34,373 nt of DNA, taken from contig CAKTKT010000016.1 of the NCBI GenBank assembly GCA_934572325.1, positions 1 to 34,373 of the forward strand, written 5' to 3'. The notes under the pieces were generated by a model that searched no databases, was not told where the DNA came from, and worked only from the letters and a program-made list of their open reading frames with translations. This stretch comes from an uncultured Oscillospiraceae bacterium (GTDB taxonomy: Bacteria > Bacillota > Clostridia > Oscillospirales > Oscillospiraceae). How positions within the stretch are numbered: position 1 is the first letter of the stretch; every line of letters starts with the position of its first letter. Both the position numbers and the translations under genes were made by a program. Below are positions 16,063 to 24,299 of the stretch, one piece after another.

Positions 16063-16971
16063 TCACAGCTCCGAGAAGCGATACTCTGCCCAGCGGTGAT
16101 ACCGCTCTCCGGCGCGGAGGACGGCGCTGGGAAACTGCGGCTTGTTGGGGCTGTCGGGGTACGCCTCCGGCTCTATGGCAAGGGCGCAGTGCGCCCTGTG
16201 CGGGGCGGACATGGACGAGGCGGTGTATATCTGCACGGCGGGAAAGTCGGTGTACACGTCCAGCCGCGTTCCGCCGTACTCGACGGTGCAGGCGTGCTCC
16301 CCCGTGAGGGTGAAGCAGTGGTCATAGTCGCGCGCGATGCGCCGCATGGTGGAAAAGTCAAACGCCCCCTCCGGCGGCAGGATGCGCCCCGTGGGGATGA
16401 GCCTGTCATCAATCTCCAGCCAGCCCGACGCGGGGATGAGCATGGAGTAGTCCAGCACGCTTTCCCCGCCGAGATCGAAATACATATGCGAGGTGGGGGC
16501 ATACACAGTGTCCGCATCGCACACGCCGCCGAAGTCGAGGCGCAGCGTGCCGCCGGAGACGGAGTAGGTCACGCTCGCCTCCAGCGTGCCGGGGAAGCCG
16601 TTGTCGCCGTCGGGCGAGGTCAGCGTGAAGCGCACGGCGCTGTCCGATAGGCTCTCCGCGCGCCACTCGCGCTTGTCGTAGGAGCGCGGACCGCCGTGAA
16701 GCTGGTTTTCCCCCTCGTTCGCCGCGAGCGCGTATTCCCGCCCGTCAAGCGCGAAGCGCGCGCCGCCGATGCGGTTGGCGTAGCGCCCGACGGCGGCGCA
16801 GACATAGGACGAGCCGGAGAGATACCCCTCGGCGCTGTCATAGCGCAGCACCGTCTCGCGCCCGTGAAGCTTCAGGCTCTCCACCGTCGCGCCGAGAGTT
16901 ATCACGGAGACTTCCAGCACGCCGCTGCCGAAGGTGTACTTTTCATAATCGCCGTAGCTTTGTTTGATCAT
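16063..16971 (-). CDS. galM: Aldose 1-epimerase (galactose mutarotase)
   Basis: It interconverts alpha and beta anomers of hexoses, feeding galactose into the Leloir pathway. The 302-residue cytosolic protein carries NRIGG (66-70), the LHGG loop with H92, H162 in APTSHMYFDLGG (proton donor), D217 in RDYDHCF, and the catalytic base E267 in LAIEPEAYPDSPN. AAAGGAGC at about 16978-16985 positions the ATG. It has its own promoter (17015-17043). It could serve the sugar taken up by the ABC system 8 kb away, but no direct link is visible. Confidence 0.92.
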   Translation of the reverse strand: MIKQSYGDYEKYTFGSGVLEVSVITLGATVESLKLHGRETVLRYDSAEGYLSGSSYVCAAVGRYANRIGGARFALDGREYALAANEGENQLHGGPRSYDKREWRAESLSDSAVRFTLTSPDGDNGFPGTLEASVTYSVSGGTLRLDFGGVCDADTVYAPTSHMYFDLGGESVLDYSMLIPASGWLEIDDRLIPTGRILPPEGAFDFSTMRRIARDYDHCFTLTGEHACTVEYGGTRLDVYTDFPAVQIYTASSMSAPHRAHCALAIEPEAYPDSPNKPQFPSAVLRAGERYHRWAEYRFSEL

Positions 16972-17014
16972 TGCAATGCTCCTTTAAATTGCTGATGGAT
17001 TGCGTCTATATTTT

Positions 17015-17043
17015 ATCATAGCGCATTTTCCCAGAAAACACAA
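17015..17043 (-). promoter_or_regulatory. Promoter of galM
   Basis: On the minus strand TTGTGT (17038-17043), a 17-bp spacer and TATGAT (17015-17020), about 45 bp upstream of the start codon. Confidence 0.65.
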
Positions 17044-17131
17044 TACTTTCAGCGGTTTCAAGTATTTTTTTGACAAAGTCGCTTTGTTCAATCATCCAAA
17101 AAATACATCAAAATGCTGTGCAGATTGCGAA

Positions 17132-17160
17132 TTGTTCGCGGCGGCTGAATTTAGTATAAT
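17132..17160 (+). promoter_or_regulatory. Promoter of the glutamate dehydrogenase gene
   Basis: TTGTTC (17132-17137), a 17-bp spacer and TATAAT (17155-17160). The small inverted repeat GCGAA-TTG-TTCGC (about 17127-17139) covers the -35, another case of dyad symmetry at a -35 in this window. Confidence 0.72.
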
Positions 17161-17179
17161 AGTCTTACGTTGGAAAGAC

Positions 17180-17206
17180 AGCCGATGACGCCAGACGTCA
17201 TCGGCT
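17180..17206 (+). promoter_or_regulatory. Hairpin in the gdhA 5' leader
   Basis: A perfect 11-bp stem (AGCCGATGACG at 17180-17190 and its complement at 17196-17206) with the 5-base loop CCAGA begins about 13 bases after the expected transcription start (near 17167). No U-run follows, so it looks more like a 5'-end stabiliser or protein-binding site than a terminator. Confidence 0.7.
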
Positions 17207-17253
17207 TGAAAGAGGTATTTCCGAAACACAAAATATTTACAGGAGGTCAGCAA

Positions 17254-18603
17254 ATGCTGAACAATGAGTATCTGAAAAAGGTGTATGCGGACGTTGAGCG
17301 CCGCGACGCGCACGAGCCGGAGTTTCTTCAGGCGGTCATGGAGGTCTTTGAATCTCTGGAGCTGGTCGTGGACAAGCACCCCGAGTGGGAGAAGAACGGG
17401 CTTATAGAGCGCTTTGTCGAGCCGGAGCGCGTTATCGAGTTCCGCGTCCCCTGGGTCGATGACAACGGCGTGACCCACGTCAACCGCGGCTACCGCGTGC
17501 AGTACAACTCCGCGATAGGTCCGTACAAGGGCGGTCTGCGCTTCCACCCGTCGGTCAACCTCTCCATAATGAAATTCCTTAGCTTCGAGCAGATCCTCAA
17601 AAATTCCCTCACCACGCTCCCCATGGGCGGCGGCAAGGGCGGCTCCGACTTTGACCCCAAGGGCAAGTCCGACGGCGAGGTCATGCGCTTCTGCCAGAGC
17701 TTCATGACGGAGCTTTACCGTCACATCGGGCAGTTTACGGACGTTCCCGCGGGCGACATCGGCGTCGGAGGGCGTGAGGTCGGCTATATGTACGGGCAGT
17801 ACAAGCGCATCGTCAATCGCTTCGAGGGCGCGACAATCACCGGCAAGGGCATCCCGTTCGGCGGCTCGCTCGCCCGCACGCAGGCGACGGGCTTCGGTCT
17901 GTGCTACTTCTCCGCCGAGGCGCTCAAGCACCTCAGGAACACCAGCTACGAGGGCAAGACCGTTGTGGTGTCCGGCTCGGGCAACGTGGCGCAGTACTGC
18001 GCGCAGAAGGTCACGGCGCTCGGCGGCAAGGTCGTCGCGATGAGCGACAGCCAGGGCTACATCTATGACCCCAACGGCGTCAACCTCGACATACTCTTCG
18101 ATATCAAGCAGCGCCGCCGCGCCCGCATCAGCGTGTACGCCGAGGAGGTACCCGGAAGCGAGTATCACGTGGGCTGCAAGAACATCTGGAACGTCAAGTG
18201 CGACATTGCCCACCCCTGCGCCTCCCAGAACGAGATGGACGCCGCCGGTGCGCAGGCGCTCGTCGATAACGGCTGCATGGCGGTGTTTGAGGGCGCGAAT
18301 ATGCCGCTCACTCCGGAGGCTATCGAGATCGTCAAGTCCAACGGTCTGCTCTACTCCCCCGGCAAGGCGTCCAACGCCGGCGGCGTTGCGACCTCCGGTC
18401 TTGAGATGAGCCAGAACTCCATCCGTATGTCGTGGAGCTTTGAAGAGGTCGATGAGAAGCTGCAGGGCATCATGAAGAACATCTACAAGGCGTGCTACGA
18501 CGCCTCCGTCGAGTGCGGCAAGCCCGGCGATCTCATGATTGGCGCGAACGTCGCCGGCTTCCTCAAGGTTGCCGAGGCGATGATGGCTCAGGGCAACGTG
18601 TAA
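17254..18603 (+). CDS. gdhA: NADP-type glutamate dehydrogenase
   Basis: It interconverts 2-oxoglutarate plus ammonium and glutamate. The 449-residue length fits the hexameric bacterial enzyme. The substrate lysines K92 (GPYKGGLRFHP) and catalytic K128 (PMGGGKGGSD) are present, as is D168 in PAGDIGVGGREVGY. The dinucleotide site is GSGNVAQ (241-247). After the second strand the sequence reads MSDSQGYI, with Ser rather than an acidic residue, which favours NADP. I start at 17254 behind AGGAGG (17241-17246). An in-frame TTG at 17170 would put the leader hairpin inside the coding region. Strong terminator follows. In gut Clostridia this enzyme can be assimilatory or support amino-acid fermentation. 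Confidence 0.96.
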   Translation: MLNNEYLKKVYADVERRDAHEPEFLQAVMEVFESLELVVDKHPEWEKNGLIERFVEPERVIEFRVPWVDDNGVTHVNRGYRVQYNSAIGPYKGGLRFHPSVNLSIMKFLSFEQILKNSLTTLPMGGGKGGSDFDPKGKSDGEVMRFCQSFMTELYRHIGQFTDVPAGDIGVGGREVGYMYGQYKRIVNRFEGATITGKGIPFGGSLARTQATGFGLCYFSAEALKHLRNTSYEGKTVVVSGSGNVAQYCAQKVTALGGKVVAMSDSQGYIYDPNGVNLDILFDIKQRRRARISVYAEEVPGSEYHVGCKNIWNVKCDIAHPCASQNEMDAAGAQALVDNGCMAVFEGANMPLTPEAIEIVKSNGLLYSPGKASNAGGVATSGLEMSQNSIRMSWSFEEVDEKLQGIMKNIYKACYDASVECGKPGDLMIGANVAGFLKVAEAMMAQGNV

Positions 18604-18630
18604 AATAGACGCTCTTATATCTCCCATACA

Positions 18631-18664
18631 AAACCGGCTGTGCCCCGCGGGGCACAGCCGGTTT
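18631..18664. terminator. Terminator between gdhA and the convergent AlgX-like gene
   Basis: A 16-bp perfect inverted repeat (18631-18646 and 18649-18664) starts with AAACCGG and ends with CCGGTTT. It lies between convergent genes and can serve both strands. Confidence 0.85.
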
Positions 18665-18684
18665 GCCGCATTGTGCGGCGCTGC

Positions 18685-19911
18685 CTATGCGCTTCGCTCC
18701 TCCGGCGCGGCGACGCCGAAGTCGGTGTACGCCTCATACGATCCGGCGCTCTGCGCCGAGAGCATTACGAGCACAATATCGGGCTGCACCGCGCGTATGT
18801 GCTCCGCAACGGTCTCGCTGCCGCCGTTGCGAGGGTCGAGCACGTCGATATACCGAAACTGCGTTGAGAGAAACGCCTGCACGGGCAGCACGAACGAATC
18901 CTTCACGATAACTACGCGAAGCCCGCTCGGCGCGCCCTCGCTCCTGTGGCGCACGAGCGCGTACTCCCCGCCGATGTACATATCATAGGGGCTTGAGGTG
19001 AAGTAGTCCGGGCGCGAGACGAGATATTCGTCGGCGCGGAGGTTTGCATCTTCAAAGCTGCCCTCGTAGTATGCCGAGCCGCCGGAGTATTCGGGAATAT
19101 CGCAGGAGCTCTCGGACGCAAAGCGCGGGGTGTAGTATGTGACGTCGTCCGTGCCGCCGAAGTATATGCCGGTGCGCTTGCCCTGACTGCCGAGCATCCA
19201 GCTTTTGAGCGTGTGCGCCTCCCAGTTGGCTACGTCGGCGCGTGAAAGGTCAATGCCCGCCGTGGGGAAGCGCGCGGCAAGCTCCTCGGTGATGACGCGG
19301 TAAGCCTCGAACGCGCCCGTGAAGCTCCAGTGGTGATCCGTGCGGAAAAAATACCGCTCTATCTGCTCCGGCGTCTGGGCGAGATACTCGCGCAGGTCGA
19401 GCGTGTCCACGCCCGCGCCGCGCAGCATGGCGACAAGCTCATCGCCGTTTTCGTTGCTGTGGTCACTCTCGCCGGGGATGAGCAGCGCGTTTTGCGCGTC
19501 CATCTTCACGGGGCAGAGCACGTAGAGAAGCCGTGCGCCCTCGCTCTCCGTGAACGCGGCGAGCTCCGCGATCGCGTCCGCCGCAGGGCGCATATCCTTT
19601 TTCTCCGGATCGAGGTCGGTGAGCATGCCGTTGCTAAGACGCATTATCTGGTTGCAGATATTGCGCCCCGTCAGCCTGCAGTACAGCCCGTTGAGGTTTA
19701 CGAAGGCGTACTTGCCCACGGTGTCGGAAACGAGAGCATCGTGGATCTCGCCGGTGAAGCCATTGAAATCCGTTTCGCCGGAGAGGAGACGGGCAAGGGG
19801 CTTGCCCGCGAGGCGCATATCGGAGAGAATGAACAGCGCCAGCGCCGCCGCCAGAAGCACGGAAGCGGCGCGCAGTGCGATTTTCGTTATGGACGCTCTT
19901 TTCGTTTTCAT
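18685..19911 (-). CDS. AlgX/AlgJ-like SGNH-fold acetyltransferase partner
   Basis: A 408-residue protein with an N-terminal membrane anchor (about 11-30) and an extracytoplasmic catalytic domain. The DHHW motif (192-195, in FRTDHHWSFTGAF) and VIVKDSF with Ser339 match the catalytic Asp-His pair and nucleophile of the AlgX/AlgJ (DHHW) family, which moves acetyl groups onto exopolysaccharide. I start at 19911 behind GGTGAG. A longer 613-residue reading from 20526 runs in a wrong frame through the MBOAT gene and is an artefact. It lies 11 bp after the AlgI-like gene, and the pair is a well-known secretion-linked O-acetylation module. The acceptor glycan is unknown. Confidence 0.88.
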   Translation of the reverse strand: MKTKRASITKIALRAASVLLAAALALFILSDMRLAGKPLARLLSGETDFNGFTGEIHDALVSDTVGKYAFVNLNGLYCRLTGRNICNQIMRLSNGMLTDLDPEKKDMRPAADAIAELAAFTESEGARLLYVLCPVKMDAQNALLIPGESDHSNENGDELVAMLRGAGVDTLDLREYLAQTPEQIERYFFRTDHHWSFTGAFEAYRVITEELAARFPTAGIDLSRADVANWEAHTLKSWMLGSQGKRTGIYFGGTDDVTYYTPRFASESSCDIPEYSGGSAYYEGSFEDANLRADEYLVSRPDYFTSSPYDMYIGGEYALVRHRSEGAPSGLRVVIVKDSFVLPVQAFLSTQFRYIDVLDPRNGGSETVAEHIRAVQPDIVLVMLSAQSAGSYEAYTDFGVAAPEERSA

Positions 19912-19922
19912 ACGCTCACCCG

Positions 19923-21350
19923 TCAGAAGTTGAAGTAGATGAAAGGATTGTACGCGCCGATGACGAGGAACGACACGCACACCGCCAAAAGCACAAGCTG
20001 AACGCCGAACGACGTGCGGCTGTATGCCGCCGCCGCGCCGGTGCCGCGCGCGCAGACGCGCTCGCGCAGAAGCCTGAACACCGGTGCGGAGCACACCAGC
20101 GCCGCCAGCAGCGTCACGCCGTACTCGTGCAGGTAGAACAGCGCCGTGCTGTCGGCAAACGCCCCGCCGCGCAGACCGAGCATGGCGGCGATGAACCGCG
20201 CGGCGGCGGGCAGGGTGTCGGCGCGGAAGAGCACCCAGCCGAAGTTGACGGCGAGGAGCGTGAGCACATGGGCGAGGATACGCCCGCCGCGGCTCTTTTC
20301 CAGCCGCTCCGGCAGCGCGGTGAGCTTTTCTATGATGATGACGACGCCGTGCAGCACGCCCCAGAGGATGAACGTCCAGTTCGCGCCGTGCCATATGCCG
20401 GTCAGCAGCCACACGACGGTTAGGTTGAACACGAGCCGCCCGCGCGTCTTGACGCGCGAGCCGCCGAGCGGGAAGTACACATAGTCGCGGAACCATGAGC
20501 CGAGTGAAATGTGCCACCTCCGCCAAAATTCGGTCACGGAGCGCGACATATACGGGTAGTTAAAGTTTTCTAGGAAGTGGAAACCGAACATACGCCCCAT
20601 GCCTATCGCCATGTCGGAGTACCCGCTGAAATCGAAATATATCTGCATCGTGTACGCGATAGAGCCCAGCCACGCCAGACACACGCTGGGGTCGGCAGCC
20701 GAGAACGCATAGTGCACAAGCTCCGCCAGAACGTTTGCCAGCAGAATTTTCTTGCTCAGCCCGTACATAAAGCGCAGCGTACCCTGCGCGAAGTCCTCGC
20801 GTGTGGCGCGGCGCTCCGCGATCTCGTGCATGATAGTGGTGTAGCGGACGATGGGGCCTGCGATGAGCTGCGGGAAGAACGAGATGTAGAGCCCGAGATA
20901 CGCAATGTTGCGCTGCGCGGGGATGCCGCGGTACACGTCGATGATGTAGCTGAGCATCTGGAAGGTGAAAAACGAGATGCCGATGGGGAGGGCGATGTAG
21001 GTCTGATGTATGTACGCGCCTGTCGAGGGGGCGACGGCGTGGAGCGTGCTGATGACGAAATTGAGGTATTTAAACACGAACAGCAGCCCGAGATCCGCCG
21101 TGACGCCCGCGATGAGCAGCGCCCTTCGCGCGCGCGTTTTGGGTGCGTGCCTTTCGATGCCGCGCGCGGCGAGGTAGTTGAGCACGATGGACGCGATCAT
21201 TATGATGACGAAGCGCGGCTCGCCCCAGGCGTAAAAGAAGAGGCTCGCCAGCAGCAGCCAGTAGTTGCGCGCGCCGCGCGGCAGCAGGTAACAAACGCCG
21301 AGTGTTATGGGGAAAAAGAGGAATAGAAATTCCATACTCGAAAAAAGCAT
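19923..21350 (-). CDS. MBOAT-family O-acyltransferase (AlgI/DltB-like)
   Basis: A 475-residue polytopic membrane protein that passes acyl (usually acetyl) groups across the membrane to a surface polymer. It has the classic MBOAT layout: FSSMEFLFLFFP start, FFPQLIAGPIVRY, YFDFSGYSDMAIG, FNYPYMSRSVTEFWRRWHISL (His280) and the catalytic His321 in LTGIWHGANWTFILWG. The ATG at 21350 follows GGGAG; a second Met five codons later has no Shine-Dalgarno site. It is first in an operon with the AlgX-like gene and has its own promoter at 21393-21421. Confidence 0.94.
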   Translation of the reverse strand: MLFSSMEFLFLFFPITLGVCYLLPRGARNYWLLLASLFFYAWGEPRFVIIMIASIVLNYLAARGIERHAPKTRARRALLIAGVTADLGLLFVFKYLNFVISTLHAVAPSTGAYIHQTYIALPIGISFFTFQMLSYIIDVYRGIPAQRNIAYLGLYISFFPQLIAGPIVRYTTIMHEIAERRATREDFAQGTLRFMYGLSKKILLANVLAELVHYAFSAADPSVCLAWLGSIAYTMQIYFDFSGYSDMAIGMGRMFGFHFLENFNYPYMSRSVTEFWRRWHISLGSWFRDYVYFPLGGSRVKTRGRLVFNLTVVWLLTGIWHGANWTFILWGVLHGVVIIIEKLTALPERLEKSRGGRILAHVLTLLAVNFGWVLFRADTLPAAARFIAAMLGLRGGAFADSTALFYLHEYGVTLLAALVCSAPVFRLLRERVCARGTGAAAAYSRTSFGVQLVLLAVCVSFLVIGAYNPFIYFNF

Positions 21351-21392
21351 ATCCCGGGTCTCCCAAATAACTTGATTTGACTTTATCTACAT

Positions 21393-21421
21393 ATTATATA
21401 CTGTAAACGGTCTGATTTCAA
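21393..21421 (-). promoter_or_regulatory. Promoter of the MBOAT-AlgX operon
   Basis: On the minus strand TTGAAA (21416-21421), a 17-bp spacer and TATAAT (21393-21398), about 43 bp before the start codon and just downstream of the terminator of the preceding gene. Confidence 0.78.
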
Positions 21422-21449
21422 CAAAGAAATAATGGACGCGGACGGGACG

Positions 21450-21486
21450 AAAAATCCACCGGCGCGTATTCCGACGCGCCGGTGGA
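21450..21486 (-). terminator. Rho-independent terminator of the GT-C-like gene
   Basis: On the minus strand a 13-bp perfect stem (21486-21474 and 21467-21455) with a 6-base loop is followed directly by five U residues (21454-21450). It ends the gene whose stop codon is at 21501. Confidence 0.93.
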
Positions 21487-21500
21487 GAAGCGTGACCGTA

Positions 21501-22859
21501 TCAATCAACAGGTATCGTGTCGGGCGAGCGGCGCCAGTAGGAGCTGAAAAGCCCGCGCAGCTCGGTGGCGAGGATGGCGAGAAACGCAAGGGCGATGTAG
21601 CGCTGGTCGAGTATCACAAGCCCCGTGCCATCCTCTGCGAACGTGAAATACCAAATGTACCCCACAACGGACGACAGCACGACCGCCGCCGGAATATACC
21701 ACTTTTTGCGGTTTGTCATGAAATAGAGAAAGCTCATTATATCCGCCATGTAAAAATACCGCTCGTGCATACGCGGCAGAACATAGGGCAGCAGCATTGA
21801 CGAGATGAAGAAAAGCCGGATGAGCTCCTGCGGCGCGAAGGTCTTGTACCCGGTGAGGCAGAAATACATAAACAGCAGCACCGCCGCGCCCGCGAGGAAA
21901 ACCGTCACGTTGCTGTAGCCCTCAAAGTCCACGCCCGTGAAGAAGCGCCAGAGCGTCGGGGCGTTGGAGTAAAGCGCCGGATACTGCTGGGTCTGGTCGA
22001 GATAGATGCTCAGACAGCTTCCGAGACTGCGCCCCGCGATGAGCGCCGGAACGAGCGCGAGAAAGAACACCGCCGGTATCCACAGCAGATGCCTAGGCTT
22101 GACCTGCCCCATGAAGAGCGCCACGCACAGCGCGGGGAGAATGAAGATCGCCTGGAGCTTGAAGCAGAACGCGAGCGTCCACGCAACGGCGCACAGCCGT
22201 CCGTCACCCTTGACCGCCGCGTACAGCGACATCACGCAGAACGCCACGTATATCGCGTCGCACTGCGCCCACTGGGCGCTGTTCATCAGCACCGTCGGCA
22301 GACCGAGCGTTACGATGAACGCCGCGAGCTGAAGCCGCCTGTCCTCCGCCACGAGGGCGACGGTCTTCATCACGTAGTACGCCAGCACGATGTCAAAAAG
22401 GCAGGAGAGCGCCTTTATGCTGATGATGGGCGCGACGTCCAGCCGCGAGAAGATGAGCAGAAGGTAGAGATACGGCATATTGTAGTTGCCGATAGGGGTC
22501 ACGAGCGCCTCACGGACGCTCAGCGCGCCCAGCTTTTTCACCCAGTCCGCGAGAAAAGCCGTGAAATCGCGCGACTCAAAGTACAAAAGGCACACGCGCG
22601 AAAACATGACGCACGCGAGGCAGCCCGCCGCAAACAGCAGCGACAGCGCATCAAAACGCCCCTGCGCGATCAGCAGCGCCTGCGCCGCGAAAAACAGCGC
22701 GCCGAAAATTACAGCCGTCGGCACGGGGTAGTATACGTTCACCTTTTCAGCCGTGAGGATGACGAACACGCCGAAGCCCACGGAGAGCAGCGCGGCGATC
22801 GCGTACAGCACGGCGTTCTTTTCGCTTATTTTGGTAAGGACGGAAGCGACCTTTGTCAA
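21501..22859 (-). CDS. Polytopic membrane protein, probable GT-C-type glycosyltransferase
   Basis: A 452-residue protein with about 11-12 hydrophobic segments. It has an outside loop after the first helices (YFESRDFTAFLADWVKKLG, the ESRD-type acidic pair expected near the active site of GT-C enzymes), a NYNMPYLYLLLIFSRL segment, and PRMHERYFYMADIM near the C-terminus, as in bacterial mannosyl/arabinosyl-type transferases. I start at TTG 22859, which has AAGGTGA 5-6 bases upstream. The longer frame from 22964 contains the promoter and leader and cannot be translated from that transcript. It may act on the same surface glycan as the O-acetylation pair downstream; this is inference. Confidence 0.75.
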   Translation of the reverse strand: MTKVASVLTKISEKNAVLYAIAALLSVGFGVFVILTAEKVNVYYPVPTAVIFGALFFAAQALLIAQGRFDALSLLFAAGCLACVMFSRVCLLYFESRDFTAFLADWVKKLGALSVREALVTPIGNYNMPYLYLLLIFSRLDVAPIISIKALSCLFDIVLAYYVMKTVALVAEDRRLQLAAFIVTLGLPTVLMNSAQWAQCDAIYVAFCVMSLYAAVKGDGRLCAVAWTLAFCFKLQAIFILPALCVALFMGQVKPRHLLWIPAVFFLALVPALIAGRSLGSCLSIYLDQTQQYPALYSNAPTLWRFFTGVDFEGYSNVTVFLAGAAVLLFMYFCLTGYKTFAPQELIRLFFISSMLLPYVLPRMHERYFYMADIMSFLYFMTNRKKWYIPAAVVLSSVVGYIWYFTFAEDGTGLVILDQRYIALAFLAILATELRGLFSSYWRRSPDTIPVD

Positions 22860-22895
22860 TATATCACCTTCAAGCCTGATGCAATATGGATTACT

Positions 22896-22924
22896 ATTAT
22901 ACTTAATCCGCGCCGTTTCGTCAA
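22896..22924 (-). promoter_or_regulatory. Promoter of the GT-C-like gene
   Basis: On the minus strand TTGACG (22919-22924), a 17-bp spacer and TATAAT (22896-22901). It diverges from the DUF3810 promoter 50 bp away and fixes the TTG at 22859 as the likely start. Confidence 0.82.
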
Positions 22925-22963
22925 TGAATACTTCCGCTCCGCGACCTGCCGCTATTTCCCACA

Positions 22964-23002
22964 CGCCGCGCGCTTGCCATGCGGCGGGCTTTGTAGTATC
23001 AT
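22964..23002 (+). promoter_or_regulatory. Promoter of the DUF3810 gene, giving a leaderless transcript
   Basis: TTGCCA (22974-22979), a 17-bp spacer and TATCAT (22997-23002). The inverted repeat CGCCGC (22964-22969) and GCGGCG (22981-22986) encloses the -35. Transcription should start near 23009, which is the A of an ATG. Confidence 0.68.
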
Positions 23003-23008
23003 ATGGGC

Positions 23009-24157
23009 ATGGAAAATACCGTTGAAAACAAGACCCGCGGAAAGCCGCGGCTCGCCCTGTGGTTCGCTATATGCCCCGCGGCGCATACCGTCGCGCTCAT
23101 ATCGGCGTTAATCATTGCGCTGCACCTTGCGCTGCGCGGGGATCACGCGCTCATGGCGCGCATATCGGAGAACGTTGTGCGCCCCGTCCATGCCGCGCTC
23201 GCACGGCTCAGCTCACACGCGGGCTTCTCCGTGGCGGAGGCGCTGATCATCGTTGCCGCCACGGCGGTGCTGGCGCGGCTGGTGTACGCCCTTGTGCGCC
23301 TCCTGCGCGGGAAGGGCAGCCTGCTGTGTGCGTACCGTCTCGTGATGGGGCTTGCCGCGCTGGCGCTCGCGGTGTACGCGGGGTTCTCGCTTTTGTGGGG
23401 CGTGTACTATTACGGCGACGATTTCATGGCGAAGAGCGGGCTGGACGGCTCGCCCGTCTCGGCGGAGCAGCTTGAGACCGTCACGGAGCATTTCGTCCGC
23501 CTTGCCAACCGATACGGAGATGAGGTCGAGCGGAACGCGGACGGGTTTTATATCTGCGACAGAGACGCGATACTCGCGCGCTCAAAGGGGCTTTTTGACA
23601 ACACGGTCACGGATTTCCCGTGCCTGTCCGGTCCGCGCGTCGCGGCGAAGGGCGTGCTGCTCTCGCGCGGATTGAGCTACATAGACTTCACGGGGTTCTT
23701 CTTCCCGTTCACGGGCGAGGCGAACGTCAACACGGACTTTCCGCCCTGCCACTTCGCCGCCACCGTCGCGCATGAGCTGAGCCATCAGCGCGGCGTCGCC
23801 AAGGAGCAGGAGGCAAACTTCGCCGCCGTGCTGGCGAGCCTGCGCTCCGGCGATGCGGACTTTTGCTATTCGGCGGCGGTGCTGGCGTATGTGCACCTCG
23901 GAAACGCGCTCTACTCCGCCGACCGCGCCGCGTGGGAGCAGGTATACGGCACGCTGAACGACGCGGTCAAGCGCGATCTCGCGCTCAACAGCGCCTACTG
24001 GCGGCAGTTTGAAACGCCGGTGCAGAGCGTGTCGAACACCGTGTACGAGGGCTTTCTGCACAGCTACGACCAGACGCTGGGGCTGAAAAGCTACGGCGCG
24101 TGCGTCGATCTGCTGGTGAATTACTATTACGCGGATGCAGCGGCTGCGGAGAGATAA
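23009..24157 (+). CDS. DUF3810 family membrane protein with an HExxH zinc motif
   Basis: A 382-residue protein with three N-terminal TM helices (about 18-43, 74-95, 108-132) and an extracytoplasmic domain. The HELSH motif (255-259, in ATVAHELSHQRGVAKEQEANF) with downstream E266 or E268 looks like a gluzincin-type zinc site, so it may be a membrane metallopeptidase. DUF3810 has no proven function that I know of. The start is at 23003 or 23009. There is no Shine-Dalgarno site, and the -10 box ends at 23002, so the ATG at 23009 probably begins a leaderless mRNA. The upstream neighbour is divergent. Confidence 0.87.
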   Translation: MENTVENKTRGKPRLALWFAICPAAHTVALISALIIALHLALRGDHALMARISENVVRPVHAALARLSSHAGFSVAEALIIVAATAVLARLVYALVRLLRGKGSLLCAYRLVMGLAALALAVYAGFSLLWGVYYYGDDFMAKSGLDGSPVSAEQLETVTEHFVRLANRYGDEVERNADGFYICDRDAILARSKGLFDNTVTDFPCLSGPRVAAKGVLLSRGLSYIDFTGFFFPFTGEANVNTDFPPCHFAATVAHELSHQRGVAKEQEANFAAVLASLRSGDADFCYSAAVLAYVHLGNALYSADRAAWEQVYGTLNDAVKRDLALNSAYWRQFETPVQSVSNTVYEGFLHSYDQTLGLKSYGACVDLLVNYYYADAAAAER

Positions 24158-24203
24158 AAAAATAAAAATTTCATAATACAACGTCGATAAATATCGCTTT
24201 GCA

Positions 24204-24261
24204 AATAGTTTCCGACTTTGAAGTCGGAAACTATTGACTATTTACAGCTTTGTAGTATAAT
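24204..24261 (+). promoter_or_regulatory. Promoter and palindrome upstream of the AAA ATPase gene
   Basis: A perfect 15-bp inverted repeat (24204-24218 and 24221-24235, centre TG) ends inside the -35 TTGACT (24234-24239). A 16-bp spacer and TATAAT (24256-24261) follow. The repeat could be an operator overlapping the -35 or the terminator of the preceding gene. Confidence 0.75.
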
Positions 24262-24299
24262 AGTCCGCAAGATGATCATGATTATACGGGAGGATTCCT

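Noticed and set aside
16981..17131. Possible riboswitch between galM and gdhA
   Set aside because: The region is explained by two divergent promoters, and no known riboswitch core was recognised.
18685..20526. 613-residue reading of the AlgX-like gene
   Set aside because: The first ~205 residues run out of frame through the MBOAT gene. The proper ATG at 19911 has a ribosome-binding site and a membrane anchor directly after it.
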